Shown: piece by piece, positions 16,930 through 26,273 of the stretch
How the letters are laid out: the number at the start of each line of letters is the position of its first letter
Position numbering within the stretch: position 1 is the first letter of the stretch
Position numbers and translations under genes: made by a program
NCBI GenBank assembly: GCA_023954375.1
Contig: JAMLIC010000023.1
Coordinates: forward strand, 1 to 64,000
DNA from: Planctomycetota bacterium
GTDB taxonomy: Bacteria > Planctomycetota > J058
Direction of reading: 5' to 3'
Length of the DNA stretch: 64,000 nucleotides
Notes under the pieces: generated by a model
Seen by the model: only the letters and a program-made list of their open reading frames with translations
Databases searched by the model: none
Told to the model about the DNA's origin: nothing

Positions 16930-17937
16930 ATGCGCTCCCTCGCGCTCGCCCTGCTCGTCCTCGCGCTCGTCCCCGCCGCCGCGCGGGCCCAGGGCGCCGG
17001 CACCCTCACCCCGACGCAGACCGGCTTCACCTGGTCGCGTGGCGCGGTCACGTTCGACCTCGCGTCGCGCGACGCGACCTGGACCCTGCCCGAGGCGGAG
17101 GCCGTCCGCGCGGCCCTCGACCGCCTGCCCGACGTGCTCCTGCGGAAGGCGAACGACGTCAAGGTGCGCCGCTTCTACCGCGACGTCCAACCGATCGGCA
17201 GCAACGGGCGCCCGCGCCCGAACGCGGCCGCGACGACGGTCGCGGAGAAGGGCTACGTCGCGTTCGGCGACAACGTCTTCAGGACCCCGCTCGACCCGAC
17301 GTGGATCTACATGGTCGTCGCGCACGAGGTCGGCCACTGCGCGCAGTACGCCACCGTCGGCAAGGGGCCGCTCCTCAACAAGGTGCAGGTCGCCGTCCTC
17401 GGCACGACGAACTGGACGGCGATCTCGTGGGTCACGCCGATCGCCAACGGCTTCCGGAGCTGGAACGGGTTCGTCAGCGACTACGCGCGCACCAACGACC
17501 GCGAGGACTTCGCCGAGTCGGTCGAGTTCTACTGGCTCGCCCCCGACGAGCTCCTCCGCGTGAGTCCGGAGAAGTTCGTCTACATGCGCGACGTCGTGTT
17601 CGAGGGCGAGGTCTCGCCGCCGTCCTCGCGCGTGCCGACGCACCGCGCGATCGCCCCGGTGCGGCCCGAGATCGCGCGGCTGAGCGACGCCCGCGCCAAC
17701 CCGCTCTCGCTCGTGAGGGTCACCGGCCGCCACTTCATGGGGCCGCTCGACGGCGGCTTCAACCGCGTGCACTACCGCGGCGCGCGCGCCCTGCACCTGC
17801 CGATCTCGCGCTCGACCGTCTGGTCCTGGGTGCCGGTGATCGGCGCCGGCCCGGCCGCCGTGACCGTCACCACGCAGGACGGCGTCAGCGACCCCGAGCC
17901 GTTCGAGGTCAAGAAGCCCTGGTGGAAGTTCTGGTAG
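16930..17937 (+). CDS. Secreted zincin-like protein with C-terminal TIG/IPT domain
   Basis: The protein (335 residues) has a signal peptide (MRSLALALLVLALVPAAARA). Its central region contains MVVAHEVGHCAQY (HEVGH, His132-Glu133-His136). Sixty residues later comes REDFAESVEFYW, whose Glu196 is a plausible third zinc ligand, as in gluzincin-type and ATLF-like peptidases. Residues about 245-325 look like an immunoglobulin-like TIG/IPT domain. The protein ends KKPWWKFW. It is probably a secreted or periplasmic metallopeptidase; the substrate is unknown. ATG 16930 is chosen because AAAAGGAGA lies about seven bases upstream; an ATG at 16882 in the same frame would put KRRP before the signal peptide. 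It stands alone, with 208 bases before it. Confidence 0.72.
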   Translation: MRSLALALLVLALVPAAARAQGAGTLTPTQTGFTWSRGAVTFDLASRDATWTLPEAEAVRAALDRLPDVLLRKANDVKVRRFYRDVQPIGSNGRPRPNAAATTVAEKGYVAFGDNVFRTPLDPTWIYMVVAHEVGHCAQYATVGKGPLLNKVQVAVLGTTNWTAISWVTPIANGFRSWNGFVSDYARTNDREDFAESVEFYWLAPDELLRVSPEKFVYMRDVVFEGEVSPPSSRVPTHRAIAPVRPEIARLSDARANPLSLVRVTGRHFMGPLDGGFNRVHYRGARALHLPISRSTVWSWVPVIGAGPAAVTVTTQDGVSDPEPFEVKKPWWKFW

Positions 17938-18054
17938 CGTGATCTCCCCCGCCCGGGGCGTCACCCCCCGGGCCCGCGCGTCCCGTCGCCCGCCACGTCG
18001 CGACCTCCGGCCGGCACGGGCGGTGTAGCGCGCCCGCCACAGGGGGCGCGCGAG

Positions 18055-19365
18055 GTGACGGTGCGACTCCCGCTCCCGGCCCCCTGGCTCGGCGCCCTGG
18101 GGGCCCTCACCGCGGCGGCGCTGGCGGTCAACGTCTGGATCGCCGCCCACCGCATGGAGGGCTACAACTACCGCCTCTCCAGCTACGCCTCGATCTACCA
18201 CCCGCTCGAGGAGCCCACGGTCGAGGGGTTCGCCCGCACCGACCGCGGCCTCGAGGTCCGGCTCTCCGAGCCCCCGCCCGGCGGCTGGCGCGTGCGGGCC
18301 CTCGACCCCGCCGCCCCGCCGCCCGAGCGCCTCGACGCCCGCCGCGTGCGCCTCTCCGGGCCCGAGGCCGAGTACGCCGTCGGCCCCGTCGGCGACGAGG
18401 ACGACGCCGATCCGCGCCGCGAGCGCCGCCTCCGCGTCAAGCCCGGCGCCGCGCTCTTCACGACGAGCGACCTCGTCGTCGGCCGCTTCGACCGACGCCC
18501 GCTCGACGCGCTGGCCTTCTCGCCCGCGGGCTACCCGCCGGCGGACGTCGCCGAGGCGCGCCGGCTCCTGCGGATGGGCGGCGTCGACCTCGAGGCCGAG
18601 CCCGCGCGCCGGCTCGAGGCCGTGTGGCGCCACGTGTTCCTGGCCCTCGACCCGGGCCGCGGCCTCCCGGCCGACGGCTTCCGCCGCCTCCCCGCGCTCG
18701 AGCAGTACCGCCGGATCGTCGCCGGCGACGCCACCGGCCAGTGCACCGAGCACGCGACCGTCTTCGCCCTGTTCGCGACCGCGGCCGGGCTCGCGGTCCG
18801 TGTCGTCGACACGAACCGCGCCCTCGACCGCGTCGACCTGAGCGCGCACACCTTCGCCGAGGTGTTCCTCCCCGAGCGCGGGCGCTGGGCCTACACCGAC
18901 GTCTCGCTGAACGTCCTGGCCGTGCGCGACGCCGGCCGCGGCCGCCCGCTCAACGCGGTGCAGCTCGCGCACCTGCACGAGGCCGACGCGACGAGCGGCC
19001 TCGTGGCGACGGTGCTCCGCGACGGGCGGCTCGTCGACGTGGCCTACGACGAGGTGAGCGAGCTGCCGCGCGCCTACCTGAACCCCAACGCGACGTTCGT
19101 GTTCCACCGCCAGTATCCGGACCGCTGGAGCGCGTGGGCCTGGCACCACCGCTACGTCGTCGACCCGGAGCCGGCCTACGCGCTCCTCGGCGACAACGGG
19201 CCGCACTGGAAGAAGCTCCTCGCCTACCACGCGCTCCTGGGCCTCGGCTTCGCCTGGCTGCTCGTCCTCGGGCGCTGGGCGGCGGGGCTCCTCCGCCGCC
19301 GGCCGGCGGCGCCGCCGGCCCCGACGCCGGCCGAGGTCGCGGAGGCGCCCCGCGCCGCCGCGTGA
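18055..19365 (+). CDS. Membrane-anchored transglutaminase-like protein
   Basis: The 436 residues begin with a membrane-spanning helix (about 11-32), followed by an extracytoplasmic region. A transglutaminase-like core has the expected triad: Cys230 in GQCTEHATVFALF, His265 in SAHTFAEVFL and Asp282 in YTDVSLNVL. A second hydrophobic helix lies near the C-terminus (about 389-408), followed by a basic, proline-rich tail. Bacterial members of this family are cysteine proteases or act in peptide crosslinking; the substrate here is unknown. The GTG at 18055 has AGGGGG eight bases upstream. The gene ends just before a broken PP2C-type phosphatase gene. Confidence 0.8.
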   Translation: MTVRLPLPAPWLGALGALTAAALAVNVWIAAHRMEGYNYRLSSYASIYHPLEEPTVEGFARTDRGLEVRLSEPPPGGWRVRALDPAAPPPERLDARRVRLSGPEAEYAVGPVGDEDDADPRRERRLRVKPGAALFTTSDLVVGRFDRRPLDALAFSPAGYPPADVAEARRLLRMGGVDLEAEPARRLEAVWRHVFLALDPGRGLPADGFRRLPALEQYRRIVAGDATGQCTEHATVFALFATAAGLAVRVVDTNRALDRVDLSAHTFAEVFLPERGRWAYTDVSLNVLAVRDAGRGRPLNAVQLAHLHEADATSGLVATVLRDGRLVDVAYDEVSELPRAYLNPNATFVFHRQYPDRWSAWAWHHRYVVDPEPAYALLGDNGPHWKKLLAYHALLGLGFAWLLVLGRWAAGLLRRRPAAPPAPTPAEVAEAPRAAA

Positions 19366-19394
19366 CGGCGGGCCGCCGCCGCGTCATCCTCGGC

Positions 19395-20053
19395 GTGATG
19401 CGGCGATCTCGTACCACCGGCCGGCGCGCGGCGGCGCGGAGAGCGGCGACCGCCACGACGTCGTGGCGCTCGACGCGACGTCGTCCGCCTTCTACCTCGC
19501 CGACGCCGCGGGCCACGGCGCGGTCGGCGCCGGCTTCTGGCGCGCGTTCGACGCCGCGTGGACGACGTGCGTCGCGGCCGACGCCAGGCTCGAGGCGCTG
19601 CGCTGGCTCGGCCGGTGCCTGAACGCGCACCTGCACGCGGCCTCGCGAACGGGCGGGCCGACCGGCCTCTGCCTGGCCGCGGGGCGCCTCGACCCGGGCG
19701 GGCTGACCGTCGCCGTCTTCGGCTAGGGCGTGCACGTCCTCGCGCCCGGGCTCGACGGCCTCCCGCCGGACGAGCGCTTCGGCCTCGAGCTGGGCTGGCT
19801 CGACCCCGCGCGCTGGGAGGTCTCGTCGCGCGCGTTCGTCGCGCGCCGCCTGCCGGGCGTCACCCGCGTCGTGGCGCTCAGTGACGGGTTCCTGGGCGAC
19901 GACCACGCCGACCCGGCCGCCACCCTCGCGCTCGTCGACGCCCTCGGCCGGCGCCTCGCCCCGCTCTCGCCCGACGCGGCGCTCGCGGCGGTGCGCGACC
20001 TCCCGCACGACGACGACGACGCCACCGCCCTCGTGCTCGACCTCGGTCAGTAG
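19395..20053 (+). pseudogene. PP2C/SpoIIE-type protein phosphatase, disrupted by a missing in-frame start and an in-frame TAG
   Basis: One frame from about 19403 to 20053 encodes the landmarks of a PPM/PP2C phosphatase in order: SGDRHDVVALD, LADAAGHGAVGAGFW (metal-binding Asp and GHG), VVALSDGFLGDD and DDDDATALVLDLG. The frame is interrupted by TAG at 19724-19726 between LTVAVFG and GVHVLAPG, where one base change from GAG or CAG would restore it. The motif-bearing frame has no ATG, GTG or TTG ahead of it; the GTG and ATG at 19395/19398 are one frame off, as if one base had been lost. Other genes here use TAG as a normal stop, so recoding is unlikely. It lies beside vWA and TagRST-like genes, as PppA does in type VI clusters. 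Decay and assembly error are both possible. Confidence 0.7.
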
Positions 20054-20955
20054 ACGGGCACCAGGAACAGGGCGTGGTAGTCGATCCCTGGCGTCTCCGC
20101 GTCGAGCTGCAGCTCCCAGTAGCGCGCCGGCGAGGCCGACAGGTCGGTCGGCGGCGCCCCGGGCGGCACCTGGAACTCGAGCTCGACCTCGCGCCCGACC
20201 TCCTCGGCGGGCAGCACCCTCTGCTCGGCCCAGCGCTCGTAGGCCACGAGCGTCCGGCTGCGGTTCTTGCCCGTGCCGCGCGTCTCCCACACCTGCTCCA
20301 CGTAGCGCAGCGTCGCCTTGAGCTCGGGGAAGTCGCGCAGGGCGCGCGGGAGCTCGGCCGTGACGCGCAGGGGCTGGCCGGCGAAGAAGGGGAACGACCC
20401 CAGGCGCAGCTGCCCCTCGCCGTACTTGAGCCGCCGCCCGAGGACGTAGAAGGCGTAGCCCCACACGAAGAGCAGGAGCAGGTCGAAGAGGCCGACGATC
20501 ACCATGGCGAAGACGGGCACGTCCTCGTCGCCGAAGAACACGAGGCCGTTGAAGATCGACAGGAACAGCGTCATGAACCCGGCCGCCCCGAACGGGCCGA
20601 GGACCCCCTGGGCGCGATCGCGCACGACGCGCGGGTCCCAGTCGTGGTCGGCGAGCCAGGGCTCGTCGGCGTGCTGCGCGAGGAGCCGCCGGCTGCGCAG
20701 CCCGCGCAGCGCCGAGCGCGCGCCGGCGATCATCAGCCCGGCGCCGGGGATCGCGAACACCAGCCCGAAGACGACCATGAACCCGGCCGGCGGCGCGCTC
20801 TCGGGGTTGTCCATGGGGACGAGCGTCCCGAGGGCCATGACGAACAGGCCGGCGGCCAGGAACGGCAGGCCGAAGAAGAGCCCGACGAGACCCATCCCGC
20901 CGCCGATCGTCGGGTGGTTCGAGAGCTGGCGCGCGCCGTCGAAGGAGTGATGCAT
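20047..20955 (-). CDS. Four-span membrane protein, DUF3592-like
   Basis: The protein (302 residues) has four hydrophobic helices: about 24-45 (LVGLFFGLPFLAAGLFVMAL), 59-80, 120-140 and 145-170. A C-terminal beta-rich soluble domain (about 190-302) contains TLRYVEQVWETRG and PPGAPPTDLSASPARYWELQ. This arrangement resembles DUF3592/arrestin-like membrane proteins of unknown function. The ATG at 20955 has GGATG about seven bases upstream. The gene converges on the broken phosphatase, overlapping its last seven bases. It may belong to the same phosphorylation-pathway locus, but it is on the other strand and no direct link is visible. Confidence 0.65.
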   Translation of the reverse strand: MHHSFDGARQLSNHPTIGGGMGLVGLFFGLPFLAAGLFVMALGTLVPMDNPESAPPAGFMVVFGLVFAIPGAGLMIAGARSALRGLRSRRLLAQHADEPWLADHDWDPRVVRDRAQGVLGPFGAAGFMTLFLSIFNGLVFFGDEDVPVFAMVIVGLFDLLLLFVWGYAFYVLGRRLKYGEGQLRLGSFPFFAGQPLRVTAELPRALRDFPELKATLRYVEQVWETRGTGKNRSRTLVAYERWAEQRVLPAEEVGREVELEFQVPPGAPPTDLSASPARYWELQLDAETPGIDYHALFLVPVY

Positions 20956-21202
20956 GCGCGCATCCAACCGCGGCGCCGGTGAAGCGCGCAAGGCCGGTGG
21001 CGTCGGCGCGATCGACACGAACGTCGGCCGAACCGTCACCCCGGCGCCACGGTGAGAGTGTCGGCCGGGTCGTCGACGCAGGCGCAGCGCGGGCAGCAGC
21101 TTGCGGCCGATCCTCGTCGCCGCGCTCTGGCCCTCGGCGCGGGGCGGGCCTAGCCTCCCCGCGTCGACCTCCGCGCACCGGGGAGGTCGACGGGGAGCCG
21201 CG

Positions 21203-23182
21203 ATGACCCGCGCCGCCTTCGCCCTGCTGGCCCTCGCCGCGGTCGCGCACGCCCAGGAGGCGCCGCCCGACGCCGACCGCGTCCCCCGCGACCTGCTCGC
21301 CGTCGAGCACGCCGCCCGCGCCGAGGGGCGCCCGGCGCCGCTCAAGGTGATCGCGCGCCGCGCCACCGCGGTCCGGCGCGCGCCCGCGGTCGATGCGCCC
21401 GTGCGCCGGGCCGTCGGGCCCATGGAGTTCTTCTTCGTGCTCCCCGCGCCCGGCGGCGCGACGCGCCTGACCGACGCCGCGGGCGCGCGGTGGTACCGCG
21501 TCGCCACGCGCGAGGTCGTCCCGCAGGGCGAGCAGTTCGGCTGGCTGCCGGCCGACGACTGCGTCGAGTGGTGGCACCGCGAGGCGGTCGGCCTCCTCCC
21601 GCGCGCCGGGGGCCGCCAGCGCGCGCGCTTCTACGCCGACCCGACCCGCTGGCAGGACGGCTTCACGCGCTGGCCCGACCCGCCCGAGCACGACGAGGCC
21701 GCGCTCGGCCTCGAGCCGGCGCGCCTCGGCCGGGCCGGGTTCGTCATGCCCGTGCTCGAGGCGCGCGAGGGGGTCACGCTCGACCTCGACGGCTCGGTCC
21801 ACGACCTCTACCGGGTCGCGTTCATCGCCGCGCCGGCCGGCGCGCCCGCGCCGCCGCCGCGCGAGGCCCTGCGCGAGGCGCTCGGCGACTTCCTGGTGGA
21901 CGTCGTCTTCGTCGTCGACGTGAGCGGGTCCATGCGGCCCTACATCGACGCCGTGCGCCAGGCGATCGCGCGCGTCACGGACGACCTGCGCGGCCGCCAC
22001 GGCGACCTGCGCGGCCGCTTCCGCTTCGGCCTGGTCACCTTCCGCGGTCCGGGCGAGGCCGACGTGGTGTGCCGCCTCGAGGAGGGGCGCGACCACGGGC
22101 GCTTCCTCGCCCGCGTGGGCGCGCTCGAGGACGGCGGCGGCGTCGACCACGGCGAGGACGTCCTGTCCGGGATCAAGCTGGCGCTCACCGGGGTCGACTG
22201 GTGCGACCTCGGCTTCAAGCAGGTCGTGCTCGTGGGCGACGAGGCGGCCTTCGACCAGGACAACCACCCCGAGCGCAACGGCTCGGGGATGTCGATCCCC
22301 GAGCTGCTCGCCCTGGCCCAGCCCGTCCAGGGCGCCGTGCGCCCGCTCGACGCCCTGCGCGTGTGCCGCGTGATCACGACGGTCGAGGTCCAGCGCGAGG
22401 TCAACGGGCCGCGCCTCGACGCCCTGCGCACGCGCCAGTTCTCGCAGCTCGCCGGGCTGGGCGAGGGCGTCCCCTTCCCGGGCGAGGCCCTGCGCTTCGC
22501 GCCCGGCGAGGTGCAGGGCATGCGCGACGCGCTCGTCGCCGACCTCGGGCGCCGGATCGAGGGCGCGCGCGCCGTCGTCGGCCTGGTCGAGGGCGAGGCG
22601 CTGCCCCATGGGCGCGTCGACGACGACCCCCGCTTCGCGGGCGTGCCGGCGCCCTTCCGCGAGCTGATCGAGCTCCTGCGGCCCGACGACGCCGCCGCCG
22701 AGGGCCTCCCGCCCGTGCCGGTGCGCGACGCGTGGCTCTCGAGCTTCGACGCCTTCGGCGCGGCGACGGTCACCGAGCGCTTCCTCGTCTCGCGCGCCCG
22801 CCTGCGCCGCCTGCAGCAGGTGGCCGACCTCGTCGCGCACGAGCTCGAGCAGCCCGGCGTGAACCCGGGCGTGCTCGTGCAGATGCTCCAGCAGCGGCTG
22901 GCGGCCATGAGCATCGACCACGACCTCGCGCCGACGACGCCGCTCTCGGTCGTGCTGGAGATCGTGGGCGGGCTGCCGATCCGCACGCCGCTCATGACGC
23001 TCACGCCGGAGCAGGTGGCCGCCATGAGCCCGGCCGACCGCGCGCGCGTGACCGACAAGCTGGCGCGCATGGCGCGCCTGTTCGGCGAGCAGCTCGCCGA
23101 GCCGGCGCTGTGGTTCAAGCTCGACCCCACCGACGAGGCGCGCGACGCCCTGGCGTTCGTCGCGATCGACGACGTGCGGTGA
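21203..23182 (+). CDS. Secreted von Willebrand A protein, similar to the PpkA C-terminal domain
   Basis: This 659-residue protein has a signal peptide (MTRAAFALLALAAVAHAQEA). An SH3-like N-terminal region (45-130) contains the kind of WYRVATREV and FGWLPADDCVEW motifs seen in bacterial SH3 folds. A vWA domain (232-430) carries the MIDAS motif DVSGSM (239-244) and RFRFGLVTFRG. A helical C-terminus follows, with TLTPEQVAAMSPADRARVTD. The vWA segment (VVFVVDVSGSMRPYID, HGEDVLSGIKLAL) is of the type at the periplasmic end of the type VI kinase PpkA, but there is no kinase domain here. It lies upstream of the ABC transporter and the two SUMF1-type genes and probably works with them at the envelope. 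The ATG has GGGGAG five bases upstream. Confidence 0.82.
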   Translation: MTRAAFALLALAAVAHAQEAPPDADRVPRDLLAVEHAARAEGRPAPLKVIARRATAVRRAPAVDAPVRRAVGPMEFFFVLPAPGGATRLTDAAGARWYRVATREVVPQGEQFGWLPADDCVEWWHREAVGLLPRAGGRQRARFYADPTRWQDGFTRWPDPPEHDEAALGLEPARLGRAGFVMPVLEAREGVTLDLDGSVHDLYRVAFIAAPAGAPAPPPREALREALGDFLVDVVFVVDVSGSMRPYIDAVRQAIARVTDDLRGRHGDLRGRFRFGLVTFRGPGEADVVCRLEEGRDHGRFLARVGALEDGGGVDHGEDVLSGIKLALTGVDWCDLGFKQVVLVGDEAAFDQDNHPERNGSGMSIPELLALAQPVQGAVRPLDALRVCRVITTVEVQREVNGPRLDALRTRQFSQLAGLGEGVPFPGEALRFAPGEVQGMRDALVADLGRRIEGARAVVGLVEGEALPHGRVDDDPRFAGVPAPFRELIELLRPDDAAAEGLPPVPVRDAWLSSFDAFGAATVTERFLVSRARLRRLQQVADLVAHELEQPGVNPGVLVQMLQQRLAAMSIDHDLAPTTPLSVVLEIVGGLPIRTPLMTLTPEQVAAMSPADRARVTDKLARMARLFGEQLAEPALWFKLDPTDEARDALAFVAIDDVR

Positions 23183-23187
23183 CCACG

Positions 23188-23296
23188 GTGGTGCGCCGGA
23201 GCGAGCGCGAGCGGGCCTCGCGGCTGGAGCGGCGACGCGCCCGGGAGACGGGAGCCCGGCCGCGAGGCCGGCGAGCGCTCGCGGAGGACGCACCAC
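23188..23296. repeat. Long imperfect inverted repeat between the vWA and transporter genes
   Basis: GTGGTGCG (23188-23195) pairs with CGCACCAC (23289-23296). Further in, GGCCTCGCGGC (23214-23224) pairs perfectly with GCCGCGAGGCC (23259-23269). The intervening sequence is partly complementary, so the whole gap between the two genes can fold into one stem. There is no T-run. It may be an mRNA stability or attenuation element. Confidence 0.55.
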
Positions 23297-23300
23297 ACTG

Positions 23301-26273
23301 ATGACCATCGAGGTCCCCGCCGTCGAGGTCGAGGGGCTGTGGCACGTCCACGGCGCGCCGCCGGGCTGGGCGCCGCCGCCCGGCGCGGCGCGCGACGAGG
23401 TCCTGCGGGGGCTCGCGGCGTCGCTGCCGCCGGGGGCCTTCGTCCTGCACGTGCCGCGCCTGGCCGTGCCGGCGGGCGGCGCGGTCGTCGTGGCCGGCGC
23501 GTCGGGCACGGGCAAGACGACGCTCCTGACGGTGCTCGGCCTCCTGCGGCCGGCCACGTGGGTCGAGCGCCTCGCGCTCGCCGGCGAGGCGGTCCAGACG
23601 GGGTCGGACGCCCTGCCGCCCTGGCGCCGCGACGCCCTGCGCGCGCGGCAGGTGGGCTTCGCGCTCCAGTCGGGCGCGCTCCTCGGGGCGCTGGCCGCCG
23701 AGGAGGAGCTGGCCCTGCCCCTGCGGGCGCTGGCCCTGCCCACGGGCGCGCGCGAGCGCGCCCTCCTCGGCGCGCTCTTCGGCGGCGAGGCCGCGCGCGT
23801 CGCGCGCCTGCGCCCCGACGCGCTCTCGGGCGGGCAGCGGCAGCGGGTGCTCCTCGGGCGCGCCGTCGCGCACCGGCCGGGGCTCGTGCTCGCCGACGAG
23901 CCGACGAGCAGCCTCGACCGGCAGGCCGCGCTCGCGGCCGTGCGGGCGCTGCTCGACCGCGAGGGCCACGGGCCCGCCGTCGTCCTCGTGAGCCACGATC
24001 CGGCGCTGCCGGCGGCCTTCGACCTGCCCGTCGTGCGCCTGCGCACCTGGCCCGAGGCGCCCTGGTTCGCGTCGCTCGCCGACGCCCCGCCGCCGCCGCC
24101 CCTGACCCTCGGCGGCCAGGTGGAGGTCGCCCACGCCCCTGCCGTGACCGTAGGCGAGCGCCGCCCGGGCCCCGTCGTCCTGCACGTGGCGGCGCTGGCC
24201 CTCCGCGACGCCCTCCACGCCCGGTCGTCGTCGGTGACGTTCGCCCTGGCCGTGGCCGCCCTGGCCCTGCCGCTCCTCCTCCTCCTCGGCCTCAGGAGCG
24301 GCCTCCTCGAGCGGCTGGCGAGCGGCATCCGCCAGAGCCCGAGCCTCTCGCGGGTGACGATCGAGCCCTGGCGGGCGTCGACGCGCCTCACGCCCGAGGC
24401 CGCGGCCGACCTGGCGCGCGCGACGCCCGGCGTGCGGCACGTGGCGCTCCACCGCTCCGTGGGCGTGAAGCTCCGCTTCCGCGCCCCGGGCGACCGCGCG
24501 CCCATGCCGCCGCTCGACCAGGCGCGCCTGACCTCGACCGCGCCCGAGGACGTGGCCCTGCGCGAGGCGCTGGGGCTCGACCGGCAGCTCGACGGGTTCG
24601 AGCTCTACCTGCTCGACCCCGAGGACCCGCTCGTCGAGACGCTCGGCCTCCCGCCTGGAGAGCGCACGCTCGAGGTGGCGCTCTACCGCGAGCACGCCGA
24701 CAAGCTCGCCCGCTGGGCCGCGCGCGCCGGGAGCGTCCCCCCGGGCACGCGCGTCGAGGACGGCTGGCTGGAGCTGGGCGTCGCGCGCGGCGGCGCGTGG
24801 ACGTGGCTGCCGGTGCGCGTGGCCGCGCTGGTCGACGCCGACGCGCAGGAGCCGCACCAGGTCGCCTGGGCGCCGGCGGCGCTGGTCGAGGCGCTCGAGG
24901 CCTGGCGCGACGGCGTGGCGGCGTCGCTCGTCGACGACACCGGGCTGCCGGGCGCGCCCGCGCGCCACGACCTGCCGGGCGAGGGCGGCGCGGGCGAGGC
25001 GCCCGCCTGCTGGGACGGGCTCCTCGTGTTCACGACGCGCGACCCGGCGCAGGGGCCGCTCGAGCCCGACGCCCTGGCGCTGGCGCGCGCGCTCGACCTC
25101 GCGGTCGAGCCGCTCGCGCCCGACGACCCGCGCGCGACCGTGCACGGCTGGCTCGACCGGGCGGCGCTCGCGGGCGAGCGCCGGCCCCTGCCGGCCGCGC
25201 GGCAGGTGCTGCTCGTCCGGAACCAGGGCGGCCTGCGCCTCGCCGAGCGCGACCTCGCCGCGCTCGAGGCCCTGCTCGGCCGCAAGGGCGGCCCCGACGA
25301 GGCCTGGTGGCTGCGCTACACGGCGCCGGTCACGGCGCGGCTCGACGGCCGCGAGGTCACCTGCCTGGGGCTGCCGCTCGACTACCCCGGGCGGCTCGCG
25401 CGCTACGTGCGCACGCGGCGCGCGACGCCGCCGCCGCTCGACGCGCCCTGGGACCTGCGCGGCCACCCGGAGCGGGACCGCGTGGCCCCGTTCGTGGCTC
25501 TCCTGCCCGGCGGCGCGCCGGGCGCGCGCATGCGGGAGGCCGTCCTCGCGCCGGGGCGGCTCGCGCTGCCCGGCGGCGAGTACGACGTCTCGACCTGCGC
25601 CCGGCCGCAGACGCCCGGCGCCGCCGACCCGCTCGCCGCGTGGGTGTTCGTGCCAGGCGACCTCCTCGCCAGGGACCGGGCGCGCCGCGAGGGGCTGGCG
25701 ACGTTCGACGCGCAGGCCCGCGCGTTCCGGCCGGCGGCGCGGCGGACCGTCGAGGCGCACCGCGCGTTCGTCTATCCGGACGACGTCGATGCGCTGCCGG
25801 AGCTCGTGGCGCGGCTCTCGGGGGAGTTCGACGTGCGGGCCCCGGGGGTCTTCGCCGTGCGCGAGCTGCGGCGCCACGCGGCGCGGCTCGACCTGCTCGT
25901 CGCGGTCGTGTTCGCGGCGACGTGCGCCGCGAGCCTCGTGACGACGAGCCTCGTGACCGCGGGCGCGACGCGCCAGCGCCTGCCCGTCGTCGGCGCCCTG
26001 CGCCTGGCGGGGTTCTCGCGCGGGGCGGTGCTCTGGTTCGTGACGGCGCGGAACCTGCTCCTCCTGGCCGCCGGGCTGGGGCTCGTGCTCGCGCTGGGGC
26101 TCGCCGCCGAGCGGGCGCTGGAGCGGCTGGCCCCGGGGGCGTGCCGGCTCGGGGCGGGCGACGTGCTCGCCGTCGGGGGAATGGTCGTGGGGAGCTGCGC
26201 GGCCGCGTTCGTGCACGCGGCCTGGCGCGCCGCGCGGCACGACGCCGTGCGGCTGGTGGAGGAGGCGCGGTGA
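23301..26273 (+). CDS. ABC transporter ATPase fused to FtsX-like permease (TagT-TagS-like)
   Basis: The 990 residues join two usually separate subunits. Residues 40-250 are an ABC ATPase with Walker A GASGTGKTT (66-74), signature LSGGQRQR (175-182), Walker B LVLADEP (195-201) and the H-loop SHD. The rest is a MacB/FtsX-type permease: a first membrane helix near 315-340 (FALAVAALALPLLLLLG), a large extracytoplasmic domain (340-870), then three helices near 880-985. In type VI clusters TagT and TagS are the separate ATPase and permease that work with TagR and TagQ; LolCDE and MacB are the related lipoprotein and efflux systems. The stop overlaps the start of a coiled-coil SUMF1 gene (GTGA), so these act together. 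What is moved or sensed is unknown. Confidence 0.85.
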   Translation: MTIEVPAVEVEGLWHVHGAPPGWAPPPGAARDEVLRGLAASLPPGAFVLHVPRLAVPAGGAVVVAGASGTGKTTLLTVLGLLRPATWVERLALAGEAVQTGSDALPPWRRDALRARQVGFALQSGALLGALAAEEELALPLRALALPTGARERALLGALFGGEAARVARLRPDALSGGQRQRVLLGRAVAHRPGLVLADEPTSSLDRQAALAAVRALLDREGHGPAVVLVSHDPALPAAFDLPVVRLRTWPEAPWFASLADAPPPPPLTLGGQVEVAHAPAVTVGERRPGPVVLHVAALALRDALHARSSSVTFALAVAALALPLLLLLGLRSGLLERLASGIRQSPSLSRVTIEPWRASTRLTPEAAADLARATPGVRHVALHRSVGVKLRFRAPGDRAPMPPLDQARLTSTAPEDVALREALGLDRQLDGFELYLLDPEDPLVETLGLPPGERTLEVALYREHADKLARWAARAGSVPPGTRVEDGWLELGVARGGAWTWLPVRVAALVDADAQEPHQVAWAPAALVEALEAWRDGVAASLVDDTGLPGAPARHDLPGEGGAGEAPACWDGLLVFTTRDPAQGPLEPDALALARALDLAVEPLAPDDPRATVHGWLDRAALAGERRPLPAARQVLLVRNQGGLRLAERDLAALEALLGRKGGPDEAWWLRYTAPVTARLDGREVTCLGLPLDYPGRLARYVRTRRATPPPLDAPWDLRGHPERDRVAPFVALLPGGAPGARMREAVLAPGRLALPGGEYDVSTCARPQTPGAADPLAAWVFVPGDLLARDRARREGLATFDAQARAFRPAARRTVEAHRAFVYPDDVDALPELVARLSGEFDVRAPGVFAVRELRRHAARLDLLVAVVFAATCAASLVTTSLVTAGATRQRLPVVGALRLAGFSRGAVLWFVTARNLLLLAAGLGLVLALGLAAERALERLAPGACRLGAGDVLAVGGMVVGSCAAAFVHAAWRAARHDAVRLVEEAR

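Noticed and set aside
19724..19726. TAG as a recoded sense codon in the phosphatase
   Set aside because: Several intact genes here stop at TAG (for example 17935-17937, 29292-29294), no pyrrolysine genes are in view, and the same gene lacks an in-frame start, so decay or error is simpler.
18950..24505. Very long open frame on the minus strand
   Set aside because: It lies opposite clearly coding plus-strand genes with known motifs and encodes low-complexity basic sequence; long antisense frames are expected at this GC content.
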